A stretch of DNA of 64,000 bases. Origin: Xiphophorus maculatus. Its lineage: Eukaryota; Chordata; Actinopteri; Cyprinodontiformes; Poeciliidae. Positions 50,391 to 62,875 of the stretch are shown here, piece after piece. Made by a program: the position numbers and the translations under genes. The stretch covers positions 19,538,351 to 19,602,350 of the forward strand of contig NC_036451.1 in NCBI RefSeq assembly GCF_002775205.1. Reading direction: 5' to 3'. Position 1 is the stretch's first letter, and the number at the start of each line of letters is the position of its first letter. Below the pieces are notes generated by a model. It worked only from the letters and a program-made list of their open reading frames with translations. It did no database searches and had not been told where the DNA came from.

Positions 50391-50897
50391 GGTGGGTTAG
50401 GCTCCCAAGGTGCACCTTGTGCAAGCTGTAGGCATGCTGGTGATCAAGAGATGTCAGTGTGGAGGGTGGGAGTCCTGGACAGCGAAGGGAGGGGAATGGT
50501 AATCACAACAGATCCTCTGGATGTCACTGATAGTCTGTCTCCACTTTGGGTTGAAAGCAAGTCTCTCTGGTTGTCATCTTCAGCTTTGAAATCACTCGTT
50601 CAGCTCCTGACATGAAGTCCACTCTCTCAAGTCCATCTTTGATTCTGATCCTTCTGGTGCCTCCCTGAACTGAAGTCTTCTTCAGTGGTGTGTAGATACA
50701 GTCCAAGGATGTTTAAGGATAAACATGAGTGTAATTCTTGAGTTTAGTCCAAATGGATGAGTGTATATCTTTATGCGTGTGCGTGTGTGCACCTTGCGCT
50801 GCTCTGCTCTTTCCAGCTGGATAGAAACAAGTTGCCTGTCTGAGCTGCTGACCCGTGGCTGAGAGAGAGTTGAATGAGAGTTGCCGGTGACTGACTC

Positions 50898-50942
50898 TGT
50901 GTGTGTGTGCTCCCATGTGTGTGTGCGTGTGTGTGTGTGTAT
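50898..50942. repeat. GT dinucleotide repeat (interrupted)
   Basis: GTGTGTGTG blocks broken by ctcccat and a C, about 500-550 bases upstream of the fgf22 start codon. Confidence 0.9.
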
Positions 50943-51023
50943 GATACTGAGGGAAATAGAGAGGCAGCAAGTATGGGAGGGAACCAACCAGTGTGAGTCT
51001 GCGACAGTGAGAGAGGGAGGAAA

Positions 51024-51043
51024 GTGTGTGTGTGTGTGTGTGT
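51024..51043. repeat. GT dinucleotide repeat
   Basis: A pure run of about ten GT units, some 640 bases upstream of the fgf22 start codon. Confidence 0.92.
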
Positions 51044-52739
51044 CAGGGTGAGCAGAAGCCAGTGAGTGTGTGTGAGAGCTAGCATAGGGCAGCGAAGCAG
51101 TAAGCTACCGGCCTCATGCTCTGCTGTGTGCAGTCAGTCAGCCACCTCCCCTGTGCAGGCACTGACTGAGCCGTCGTGAATTTTATCCTGGGCAGGGCCA
51201 GCGTCTAGGGGGTTGAAAGGAGAAGGGGTGGGGGATGGAGGCCACTGCGCCCATTCATTGCAATTTCATACAAATGAGAAAGTTTGAACCAAGTATCGTC
51301 TCCTTTCAGTAGTCTCCTCTCAGAGGAGTTCACTGTGTGAGAAACACACATTTTTGCCCTTTCATGGTCACAAACACCTGGAAAAACTTAGAAAACCTCA
51401 GTTCCATCTTATGACCTCCGCTGTGTCCCCTTGATGTGAAGCATTTTGTAGCAAATCATCTCCATTACTGTCTCATAACAGACCCTAAGCCAGCTAGGAG
51501 GCAGGTTTTTTGACACCTTCATGCTCATTTCTTCTCTTTAGGCATATGGGACAAATTAAGGGAAGGCTTTGCTTTTCTTTTTTCACGGCTTCTGGTTTAA
51601 ATCATCAAGCAGTCAGAGACACAGAGCAGGTTCCCTGTTGCAGGTTGAAGAAGTGTTAGCAGAGCTATTCCAGAGGATGCCAGAGAGACGTTTTGATCAC
51701 CTGTGTTAATATTTCAGTGAAACACCCCCTCTGATCTTTACCATTTAATTTAGCAGAGCGGAATGGAAATGAAAAACACATTTTTTGTGACTTCCCACAC
51801 TCTTGTCTGTTTTTTACAAGCTGTTTAATAATCCTGATTAGGTTGAGGCAGTGATGTACGGCCGGCCTGTTTAATCCTGTTAAGCCTTATGTCATCTTTC
51901 AAGAAAATGTAGAAAAACAAATTACCCATAGGCTAAACAAAGAAATTCAGATTGCCTTATTTCATTTCGTTTCTAGTTTAACTAGTCATATACCTTAATT
52001 TCTTTCACATGCATATTTTTGTAAAACACAAAACAAGAGCTGCAGAAATTCATTTGTGAGCTTTATAAATCATCTTTTCATCTTTTCTTTAGAGGGGGGC
52101 TTCCTTGACTTGCAAGTACCACTTTTGGGTCCTGTTTGTCCAGCACTAGAAGTGCTTTTGAGAATTTCGTACTTAGAAAGTGTGAAAGCAGCTTTATACT
52201 GTTTAAGCATTTTAACCACTTCTGCAGACCTGCTGTTCCATCTATGTTATATCTAACCTTTAACCATTCAGATGAAGAAAAGAGGACAGAGAACGAGACC
52301 AGTCACTTGTTTTGTATGTTTTTAACTAAAAATTTGTTACTCTTATTTACAGTGGTGGTTGTCCCTTTATGGATGTATTCTGGTTTTGCTTTTCGGTCAC
52401 ATTTGAAAATTTTGGATCATGAAACAAAGTAAAAGAAGCAATTTTTATATCAGTTCCAAATTGCTTTCAATGAATAGGTGTTAAATATAAATATAGAAGG
52501 GAAATAAAAATCAAACATTTTTAGCTTATATGTAAATATACAGTGTTTTTACAAAAGAGAAGCAACATTTAGTGGAAAGTTTTGGTATTGATTTGGGTAC
52601 TTTTAAGTATTCATTAGAGAGACAGCCTCACAGAAGTAGCTGTCTCTCGAGCTCCTGGTTTTTGCAAACATCGCTCTATGGCGCTGACATTAAGGTAAAA
52701 GTCTTAACAGTTTGTGTCCAGGATGTGTGGGGTGTGCAG

Positions 52740-53000
52740 AGATGGCAACTGCCCTTTTCCTGACTCTAGACCTGCACAAGTCCTGGATGGAATGAAGGTC
52801 AACACCAATGATTTTCTCTGCAGACCTTACTGTTTGATGTAGTTTAGACCTGCCTCGTTTTGTGGATTAGCCAAACCACACAGTGATGGAGGTACACAAG
52901 ACAAACTGAATAAAGGCGCTGTCGAAGATGACCATAACCAGCCTTAGTTGATACTGCAGGGACAGTCTTTGCTGGGCATCTTCCTAAACGGTGTCAATTA
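52740..53000 (-). mobile_element. Non-LTR retrotransposon relic, C-terminal part
   Basis: The minus strand reads FIQFVLCTSITVWFG, then a stop, and later VRSAEKIIGVDLHSIQDL. This is the region after the reverse transcriptase in fish CR1/L2-like LINEs (pattern FYRG.IESILT..I..WFG and R.AEKIIG..LPS.QD). It has stops and frame shifts. It lies opposite in orientation to the RT piece at 53507-53980. Confidence 0.65.
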
Positions 53001-53506
53001 ACGAGGACAATTAGACTCTGAGAAAGTAGCTTCTAGCAACAGGAAGTGATCCACAGTAGACACAGTGTTGCTAAAGATGGTGAGGGGAGAAGATGTGGGA
53101 GCCCACTGCCATTTCCACTGTGTTAATAAATACGTTTAATCTCCAAGCAGTTTTCACCTCACCAGTGGACCAGTAGATCCTTGTGGGTGGGTCATTGATA
53201 AGCGATTGTGGTATTTTCAATAGGCTCTTTAATACTGATTAATGTTTTCTCAATTTGTAGATAAAGGCTCTCAATATAGTTTGTCCTAAGCCCTTAAAAT
53301 TGCTTTGTATTCCTTTCCAGAGTGACTGATGTCAGTGATTCTGTTTCTTACCTTGAATTTCTTTTTATCAGGACAAAATGTTTTGTTTTACGAGATCTTC
53401 TAGCATTCCTTTCTCTGTTTTCAGGTTGTATTTACCAGATTAAAAAAAAAAAAAGCGGCTTATCAAGTCAGTTCATTGGGTCCTCGAGAAACACACCATC
53501 ACAGGG

Positions 53507-53980
53507 TTAAATGACTAGAGCCCTATCACCCTTACGCCTGTGGCCATGAAATCCTTTGAGTGACTGGTATTGAAAAGTTTGAAGGACATCACAGACCCCC
53601 TGCTGTTTGTTTACTGAGCAAAGAGGTTAGCAGACAATGCAGTCATTTTGGGACCGCACTTCATCCCGCAAACAGCATCCTGTTTGTGGACTTCAGCTCA
53701 GCTTTTAACACCATCAACCCAGTCATCATCCACCAGAAGCTAACCTTGCTAATAGGACCAAGGTTCACCTATCAGTGGCTCACCAGCTTCCAGAGTGACC
53801 GGCATAAGCAGATGGGACCAGGAAGCACCTTCTTCAGCACAGAAGCACCATCAGCACCATTGCCCCTCCAAGCATGTTCTCTCCTTGTTCTCTGTACACA
53901 AATTATAGCTCTTCATCTCAGCGTGAAACTCCTGAATTTTGAAGATGACATCATTGTTTTTGATCTGATACAGTAATGAT
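53507..53980 (+). mobile_element. Non-LTR retrotransposon relic, reverse transcriptase part
   Basis: The plus strand encodes a broken RT core: TPVAMKSFE, stop, LVLKSLKDITDPLL, then ANSILFVDFSSAFNTINP (the F.DFSSAFNTI box of LINE RTs), and FEDDIIVFDLIQ at the place of the catalytic YADD/FADD box. Several in-frame stops and lost segments make it non-functional. It belongs to the same kind of CR1/L2-like family as 52740-53000, but in the other orientation. Confidence 0.75.
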
Positions 53981-53999
53981 TCTCAATAAGGACAAAAGG

Positions 54000-56900
54000 T
54001 GGTTAGTGTTCGTGATTCAACAACAAGACAGAAATTAAGCAAGAATTGAAGCCTCAAGGCCTCAAACCCTGCAAACCAAAAATAACACAAATACCAAGAA
54101 TTCATACGTCACATTCAGAAAAAACAACAACAACAACAAAAAAACATCTGGACGATTATCAAGACTTCACATGTTACATCACATCTGACATAAAACAAAC
54201 CCAGAATTTCAGAAAAAGAGCATCATACTGCAGTCAAATGGTCTGAGGCTGCTTTTGCTGCTTTGAAATCTGAATGACTTGATGCTCCCAAATGGGAATG
54301 TTCCAAAAATTAGTTTATGATCTTAAGCTCAAATTATGACAGCATGACTTCATAAACATGATAAACATGGTGTGTATTTCAGACAGCTATAACTTCAGTC
54401 ACTTCATATAATAGTATATAATGGTAGTGCTTGATGCAATCATTTAAAGCCATTCATGCCCACATTTTTTGAATTTTGAATGAAGCTCATCTAAATATTA
54501 TCATGGTCCAATTGACAAGCAACATCTTGTCTAGCCTGAATATTTCAAAAGTGCTCAATTTTATTGGTTAGCCTGGTAAACCAAGTTTGTTGGTCAAATT
54601 TTGATAATAAAAAGATTAAAAGGTATAAAATCACTTGTTGCTTTGTGCTTTAATTGCGAAAATTGTAATTGTAGAAAAACAACACATATAGTAGGAACAA
54701 GAGAAACAGAGGAAAATTGAGCTGAAGAAGACACAGTTGTTTCTTCCTTGATAAAAGTTGATTGTAATTAAAATCATATATCCTTCAATGTACTTAAAAT
54801 CTCTTTGAAAAATTAAAGAGCTTTCTGAGGTCATCAACGAAGTTAGGGCCTCATGTGAATGTCAGATGTGGCAGCAGATTGGATTGTGGTGTCTTAGAAG
54901 CAAATGTTTGGGCTCTGAGCTCAGTGCCAGACCATAGACAAGTGTCTTATGTGTCCCTTTTCTATCAATGTCCTAACATGCAACATCCTGCTGTTTTACA
55001 GTGCTATGCTTTGATGTTGTAAATAACAGCCTTTTGTTTACTTTCGTGATCAAGACATGTGGCACATAACTGTCTTGTCAAGTTCCCATCACCTAAAGTG
55101 CACATTTGCAATCTGTAAGAAATGTATGTCACAATCTTTAGTTTATAACTCAAAAGCAAGTGTCTTATATTGAAAGATTGAGTAATCTTTTGAGATTTGT
55201 GAACATACAGCTACGTGACATAAAAGCAAAACTATAAAAGCATAAATACAAGATTGCATTTGATATACAAATATTCCTTAATTATTACCTTACCAGTGTC
55301 TGAACTGCAATGTGTATTTATACCCTATTCTTTAAAGTAGCACAATAGTTACTTTGATAGGCATGTTAATGTTACTAATGGTTGTCGATAAAATCACACT
55401 GCAAAATAGTCTTGCTGTTTTTAACAGTTTTCACAGTTCTGTCCCAAATGCTTGCAATCGCTACCATGTTGAATCCTGTACCGAAGCTATCCACTCAAGA
55501 ACATATCTCTTTACTGGAGGTGCAAATAGTCGTGGAGGCCCCAGTAAACTGGACTGAACTGAAAGCCCATTGATTCTTAAAGCAACACAAATACCAATGC
55601 AATAAATGAAAGATTAAAATATTATATACTGTCCAAAATATTTTAAAACCCGGACAAATTTTCGTTTTGTGGACAATGGTCTTACATCGGCAAAAGACAA
55701 AATAACTATTGGTTTGTTAGTAATGTCTGGTTAATTGACCAACCTTTTGACCCTTTTTCCCACTCTTACAAGAATAATTGGAATATGACAAATCTGTATC
55801 AAGTGAGTTTTGTTGAGCTTTGCTGCTTTGAACTGATTTGTGTTGACCAGTGTAATGTGGGTGTGTCGTGAACAGAGAAAGGCACGCAGAGAGCCAGGCA
55901 CCCTAAGGAGGATGTTCTCGAGTCGAGGAACCTAATCTTTCCCAGCAGGGATCGAAGCAGCTCTGTAAGTATCTGAATAGAGATAATATCTCTATAATGA
56001 GGCCTGTTTTGTACTATCAAAGTCTTCAAAAGGATCTGAAACCTGACCTCCTTCCTAGCACGGACAATCCCTCAGTAAAAGCTCCCTATTATTAATTGTT
56101 TTCTGTTCCTGCTAAATGCTTGTCTTGCTTTTTTCTTGCTGTTTTTCTAACTTTGTACCCTTGGACTGCTGCCTTTTAACATAGCTACTTGGATCTCACC
56201 AGTTTTTAACAAAAACTTTCCTTTTTCAGATAATCACTTTTCTAGATACATACATTGTTCAAGGCAAGTGCCTATGCAGACAATATGCCAAAGTCATATA
56301 ATTCAAGAAACAGTTTATTTTATGTAAAGTCAGTGATTATGCAGTTATTGTTTTCTGATCTTAACAGTACCAGGTAGTTCAGTTCAGACCAAAGCACAGG
56401 TGTGATAGATATCTCTAGTTGTGGTTGGCTGCTAAACAAATGGATGTAGTTGAAGGAACTGACAAGACCACCACAGTTTGGATCTACTGATGACATTTGC
56501 ATGTCCTGCTTCACGATCATTGTTCATTGTTAGCAGCGTTGTGATAAGCGAATTATCGTTCAGATGCTAACCGAGTTTTGAGAGATGTAGTGCAGCTTTT
56601 AGCAGGATAACAAGCAAAGGTCCAAGCATCTGATAGAAAGAGATGAAAAATGATTTACACCTGTGTGGACACACAATCTGGTCTATATAAAGCACAAGGA
56701 AGCAGAGACAGACAGGGAAGGTTCTTGGGTGAACTATTTAAAAATGCTGACTTGGCATTTTTTTCACTCTGCAAATTGACAGCCGGGGTACTAACAGATT
56801 TTATTAAAAACAAAAACGGAGATATTTCTAAACGTTTTACTGTGAGACTGTGTTACGTCATCAAAGCATTAATTTATTCAGTACATCATCACCAGGGGTA

Positions 56901-58850
56901 ATGGGTTCACCTCTGCATGTACACTCAGCAGGTTCAGACAAACTGACAGACTTGTGTCAAAAGGCATGTTAGCTGTGCACAAATCTCATAGAGAAACATC
57001 TCCATAATATCTCCCTGGCCAGGTGAAGCTGTTTCAACAACAGCCTACTCTCCATCTGTTGAACAAATAGGCAGCCCCTACAAAGGTGTGCAAAAGAATC
57101 CCCATGATCAAAGTATGTGAGAACGGCGGCCTCATCGTGGCCTGGGTATTATCAGGCCCCATGAAAGCCTGTCTTCTCTTTTGTTGGTAGGGGCATTGAC
57201 AGTCACTCACCAGGCAATGACTGTCACGTCGGCGCAAAGAGCCAGCCGTCGACCACATCAAACGAAGCTGTCAGGGGGCCCTGCTTGTGAACTGTGGCAA
57301 CAAACACCTCCTGATCCTCACCTACAGCTCAAGAACAGACACCCACTGCTGTGCTTCCAGCCACTGCCTCCGCTGAGAAAAGATGTTCTGTCCGGACCTC
57401 ATTTCCTTCTCCACTGCACCCCTCCCAGCTACCACCACCTTCCCTTGTCTCTCCCCCCCTCTCTGTCAAGTAGTGCTTGTGCTAACCTCGCGTCTGCTGA
57501 CACACAAAGGCTTACTAAAGTGGGTTTTATGAGTCCATGTGAAGGAAAGACTGGTGCTGCTGGAGGTCAGAAAGTGTTCAGGATGTGAACAACATAATAC
57601 AGTTTTACTCTCAATTTGAACCAGAGTCACACTTGATTTTAACGTTTTTGGGTGGTGACTTTAAAAGTCACAGGGTGAAAGGAGGCAATATATTTCAACA
57701 GGTTGCGACAAATACTCTTTCCTGGATTACCTACAACGTTTGTTAGCTTTGTAGTGATAGTTGACACTTAAAGTTAGTTCTTTAACAGGGTTAAAAAGAT
57801 GTTTCTGTCTTCAGAAAAAAGATATCAGGCATTGTAAGATTCCTCTAGTATTTAACATTAACAATAATAAAACATTTTAAAAAATGAATCAAAATCAAAA
57901 TTGTGGCAACTACTGTATTATCCTTCCAATCAAAGCGTAGTCATTGCTATGATAAAAAAAATGCTTTCATGGCATCGGCTTGGCCAATCAATAAGTATAG
58001 GGTCTTGAGCTCTTCTTCAGACACCATAGTTTTAAAGCATATTTGTGCTATGATTATGACAGATAAAATATGATGCCTTAAAAAAGAAAGACCAAATTAG
58101 ACCACCACTGTCATTGATTTTTCCAGGAAATGTTTGTAAAACCTCACCCAAAACTCAGGGTCATAAAAGGTTGGAAACTTTTGCTTTAACAAAGCAAATG
58201 AATATGTTTGATGTGTACATCAATGCACTCTGTGTATATTTCTGTATACATACAAGTCTTAGACATGAGCTAATTAAACAAATTAAAACAATACGTGAAA
58301 TTTGTCATACCTTTACGACAGATTCACCCTCCGACAAGTTCAAATGAATGTGGACACTGCCATCTGTAGGTCAAACATGTACGTTTTATTTGAAAGCGAT
58401 GAGTGTGCACACGTGATACCAAGTATTTAAAGTATTGGGATCCTAGTTAAGTTTTACTAGTAGTAATGAAAGATTGACACTTTGATAAATGTTAGAGACT
58501 TTTTGGTATTCCTGCTGTGGTGTGTGGGCCACCGCATTCTTGCTCCTGAGAATAACTGTCCTGGGATCGACTATCTTAGCAGTGGACAATGGTAATAAAA
58601 GCACCCTTATATCGGTATTTCTTGTGCTATATCTTAACATATCCATGTCATTATTCGTTGTATATTACGTCAATCCTTAATATTGCCGCTATATGAATAA
58701 ATTAATTTATATCACTACTTGTACTGCCACAACGACTAATAGTAATAATAATAATTATTAATATATTTCTAGCAGCAGCAACAGTAATCATCAACTGGGA
58801 CAACAAAATGTGAATAATGCTACTAATAAAGTAAAAAATACTATTATTAC
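54000..58850. other. Gene-free stretch between LINE relics and polrmt
   Basis: No exon with a recognisable product was seen on either strand. The sequence is AT-rich with scattered short open frames that have no protein features. I saw nothing I could name here. Confidence 0.45.

Positions 58851-58851
<1 letters not shown>

Positions 58852-58915
<64 letters not shown>
58852..58915. repeat. AAT trinucleotide repeat
   Basis: About 21 uninterrupted ATA/AAT units. Long poly-Ile or poly-Tyr open frames over it are artefacts of the repeat. Confidence 0.97.
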
Positions 58916-58916
<1 letters not shown>

Positions 58917-58951
58917 TTGTATTTGTTATGCTGTATTTGTTTTTCATTATG

Positions 58952-59033
<82 letters not shown>
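58952..59033. repeat. ATG/GAT trinucleotide repeat
   Basis: About 27 uninterrupted ATG units, ending some 310 bases upstream of the polrmt start codon and 36 bases after the AAT repeat. Confidence 0.97.
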
Positions 59034-59034
<1 letters not shown>

Positions 59035-59296
59035 GCCTCTGTTAGAAATCTAGCTGCAAATTTTCTTATGTCCTTTTAAAGTGGGGCCACTGTTTTAGGC
59101 AATCTGCTGTCTTGTTAATTCATAAATAGAACCTTTGCAAAGAAAAGTATCGCCGATTCCTCTATGGAGGTACAGTATGTTTTAGCATATCTACGTCCAT
59201 ATTACTCGAGTCGCTGTTCGATGTTATCTGAACTCCTCTCATCAGGCCTGACGAAGGCGACAATATCTCGGCTGCCGATTAGCTACGTCTATTCCA

Positions 59297-59307
59297 ATAT
59301 GGCAGCG
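59297..59307 (+). promoter_or_regulatory. YY1-like site upstream of polrmt
   Basis: AATATGGCAGC, about 40 bases upstream of the polrmt start codon, matches the AANATGGCNGC core bound by YY1, a motif common in promoters of nuclear genes for mitochondrial proteins. There is no TATA box nearby, and the surrounding 100 bases are richer in CpG than the rest. Binding is inferred. Confidence 0.4.
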
Positions 59308-59344
59308 TAGTGCTCTTGGAGTAACGCGGCTGTTACATGTCAAC

Positions 59345-62300
59345 ATGTCTCTTCTCCGAGCTTGCTCTCTCGCCAAATGCCTCGGTCGGCGCAGTTTAGC
59401 GGACGTTCGCAGGTGTTTTGCGGAGCGCTGCCAGCTGTGTGTCTCGGTGAGAAGCGCCGCAGTCAGACGGATATCGGGTAAGCCGCAGAAGGGAACTCTG
59501 TTCCTGACTAATATCAGTTTATCCTCCATGAAAAGTTTACTCATGTCTTGTCGTCTTACCCTTAAAATACTTTCTGGCTTTCATTCCACTAATACTCTGG
59601 TTTTGCTCAAAACCTCAATTATTCGTCCTTCAATGAGTAGCTTTGTTAGCTTCGTCGTTCCTCCACGTTCTTACCTTGATGTAGGCAAACAAAGTGATGA
59701 AATCACATGTTTCCAAACGAATACACAAAGTTCATCACCAACTATTGTTCTCGAGGATGACCACTACTGCTGTATCTTGATGGTCGATGGTTTAAAATTT
59801 CTTGTCTCTTCGTCCTTGAGCCAGAGACTGAAGTTCCAGATCCATGTTTACGGCACGAGGTTTTCTCTTTTATATGTCTCTGTGGGACATTTTGAATTTA
59901 TACTTTAAAACATACATGTAACCTTAGAGTTTCAGTGTCAGTATAATAGCTATGCAGTATACAACCTCAAGGATGTGCACGGATACAGTATCAAGTGTAC
60001 TCTTTCAGTTGAATTGTCCCTATGCTTTCATATTTTATATGCATATTACTGACTAGATGAAAAGCTCAATGAGAAACGTAGTGACATTATGAAAATGGAA
60101 AACAGCGAGAAGATTGAGAAAGAAAATTTGCAAATGCATGTCTTTTGAATATTTCTTTGAGATCAAGAGTGAAAGACAAAATGTTAGTTTTTGAGAATTG
60201 GAATTTATGTCAGACAAATGAACCAGACTGTGTGTGTTTGTTTTTTTTTCCAGAAACACCTGTCTGCCTGCAAAGAAGAAATATTTCGTCTGTAATCCTG
60301 AAATCAGAGGATGCAAAGAAACGTGTGCATGAACAGTCTCAGTTGTTAGACGGTACGTTGACTTAGATTGCAGTTATCATTTTTAATTCACACACAAAAA
60401 TAGGAGAATCGGTTTTTAGAGGACTTATACACACAATGCATGTTGCAAGGCAAGCTCCAGTTTTGATACATGTTTTACCAGACAAGTAGCAAACCATATT
60501 TTAAGTTTCCTTCTGAAGTTGTGTTGTGTTTTGCATCATTTCAATATAATGTGATATTTCTGTTCCCCTTCCTATTCATAGTCCTTAAAGCCAGGATCCA
60601 GCAACTCCAATCTGACGTCGTTTTAGATGTCCAACATGCAAAAGTCCAGTTTCTTAAATCTCCTTCTTTTGGGGGAGGTGTTTCATCTGGAAGGACTGTC
60701 AAAGGATCCTCTAAAGACAAAAGCGACATTCCTAAATCTGGGCAGGTGGTTACAAAAGGGGCCTCCAAGTCTCAGCCGAGCCGCTGGATGAAAAAATTAT
60801 CTGAGGAGAACATAAATAAACTTAAGAAACAGCAGATCCTCCAGCAGAAAGTACAGAGAAACGCTAAAGAAAAGCTACCGGGGAAATCTAAAGCTAGCAA
60901 AAGTAGCTTAATGCCCACAGGTACAACACATAAAACTATGTCTTCTTCCGCAAAGAAGAGGAGAGGTGGCACAAAGCTGTCAGATGAAATCCGCTCCTCG
61001 GTTTCTTCAGCAGCCACAGTAACAGCCGCCACCTCATCAAAAGCAGCCGAGGCACTTAAAACATCTAAACAGAAGCAGAGGGACTCACAAAGTAAAGTTT
61101 CTGACAAGGACGCAACAAAAAAGACAAAGGACGGAGACCTGACTGAGATTGAGGAGCTTGAAAAACGACTTGATGAGCAAGTACAGCAACGCATACATTT
61201 GAGTACGACGGAGAGCTTCCAGGAGAGCAGCACAGGAAGTTCATGCGGGGACATCCAGCTCAGCATCCGCTCCTACCTGGAGGCGTGCGTGTTTATTGGG
61301 GACATTGAGCGCTCGCAAAATTTCCTGGTCAGTCAGCACAGAGTTATGAGTCGACGTAAACATCTTACCACAGATGTTTACAACATTATGATGAGGGTGT
61401 GGGCCAAAAAGGTAAGTGTCCCACATCCCATTTTAGAGGGTTAATATGCTGCAGTTTCCTTGACAACAGCAAAGTTCTACAGGTTTTATTTGGATTTTAT
61501 ATAATGAAACTTGCACAGACTAGAGTGTAGATGTTAAGTGGAAGAAAAAAGATTACTGGTTTCACCACTTTTCTTGACCATATCCTATTTCTATTCATAT
61601 CTTTTTTCCATTTCCAAATTATAGGTTGAACAATTTTCTGAGAGTTGTTCAAAGTCCATGTTGTTTTGTAGCCTAACTCTTCTTTAAGGTTTCAAGGTTG
61701 CTTCTTTTTGCATCCTTGATGTGTTGCTGACTGTTCATTAAATTCCACTAGTTAAATCTCTACATTTAAAATTATTGGTTACACTGGAGTTTATTTACGA
61801 CTACCAGAGTACAGGACAATGGATCCAAACCTATGCCACATTTTTAGATTTTAACTTGGACAAAATTTTATAAGTATTTCACCATTTTTATTAGACTTTA
61901 CAGTGATGTAGTAATATGTGTTGGTCTAATAAATATATGGTCTGATACTACACTACAGCTGGTGGTTGTGAAAAATAAAAAAATTATTCATGGGGGAATT
62001 AACATCTTTGAAAGCATATTACAGTTGTTATAAAGTCACAAGGAGATTAGCATCTTTCATGTATTTATATTACAGTTTCAGCCAACTATGTTTTTACACA
62101 TTTATGCATGGCTTTCAGAAATAAGAAAAATGCTTATACCGTGTTATTATTTTTTTTAGGTTTAATCTCCTTTCTTTTTTGTGTGTTATCAAGCATAAAG
62201 TGAGGAAAACCTTTTTCTCAAACACATAATCGTGGTTCTCTTTTCTTCAGGGCACGTTGAATCAGATTGGTCGTATCTTTATTCTGATGGAAGAAGCTGG

Positions 62301-62384
62301 TCTGAAGCCAAACGTGGGCTCCTACTCGGCTGCACTGGAGTGTATGGGCCGAAATCCAAACTCCCCCCCAAAAGTAATTTCGAG
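59345..62384 (+). CDS. polrmt: Mitochondrial DNA-directed RNA polymerase, 5' part (continues past window)
   Basis: Four coding exons on the plus strand: 59345-59477, 60254-60352, 60582-61411 and 62251-62384, all GT-AG, phases 1, 1, 0 and 2. They give 398 residues in one open frame; the catalytic T7-like polymerase domain lies beyond base 64000. The N-terminus MSLLRACSLAKCLGRR is Arg-rich without acids, a good mitochondrial targeting signal. A Lys/Ser-rich, probably disordered linker fills roughly residues 100-265, with a short charged helix (EIEELEKRLDEQVQQR) after it. Exon 3 end plus exon 4 form a PPR motif (VYNIMMRVWAKKGTLNQIG, then FILMEEAGLKPN and SYSAALECMGR), as in the N-terminal extension of vertebrate POLRMT. 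The enzyme transcribes mtDNA with TFAM and TFB2M. fgf22 diverges from it at 9 kb distance. Confidence 0.88.
59478..60253 (+). other. polrmt intron 1
   Basis: GTAAGC donor, TTTTTTCCAG acceptor. An open frame continues from exon 1 through much of the intron (to about 59908), but the exon 2 match and the good donor argue that it is intronic read-through. Confidence 0.65.
61412..62250 (+). other. polrmt intron 3
   Basis: GTAAGT donor and TTTTCTTCAG acceptor. AT-rich, no repeat recognised. Confidence 0.65.
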
Positions 62385-62875
62385 GTACGTTTGCGAATGT
62401 ACACATGACTATGCAAACCAAGATTATGAAGAAATTGGTTTATTATTGTAGTATTTTGTATTTTTTAAATAGATTTATTTAGAAATGTTGACATTAACTG
62501 GGTAAGAAAAATATCTCTAGGCTGTTCTCGTTTCAAAGAACCGTAGTAACAATAACAGAGTTTTGCCACCAGGGGTCATACTGTGGCTGTTTGTGTCTGG
62601 TAGTGTATTTTTTGGGGGAAAATACAGTTGCTGTTTGGTACTTTCATCAACTTCATCATTACCTTAAATGCTGACTTATTTAATTAAATTGCCTTTGTTT
62701 AATATTATCTTTTGGACAAGTGCATATTTACTATCCATTTCTTATTTTAATCTTGTTTTTGTTGCAAATTTAGAAAAGCAAGTGATACAAATATCTGCCA
62801 GACTGTCAATTAATTATTACATGTGTTGAGCATTTTAAATTTTTTTTTACATTGGCTTTAATGATATCTGCGAGT

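Larger units (their letters stand above)
50391..52739. other. fgf22 5' UTR/promoter region and upstream DNA
   Basis: This should contain the 5' UTR and promoter of fgf22, but no TATA box could be placed. GT repeats lie at 50898-50942 and 51024-51043. Nothing coding was seen. Confidence 0.45.

Noticed and set aside
58702..59079. Open frames of poly-Tyr, poly-Ile and poly-Met
   Set aside because: They are produced by the AAT and ATG microsatellites.
59478..59908. Open frame continuing from polrmt exon 1 into intron 1
   Set aside because: A good GTAAGC donor sits at 59478, and exon 2 at 60254 restores a POLRMT-like sequence in phase.
60772..61266. 164-residue open frame antisense to polrmt exon 3
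   Set aside because: It is a shadow of the Lys/Ser-rich coding exon; the plus frame fits POLRMT and its splice sites.
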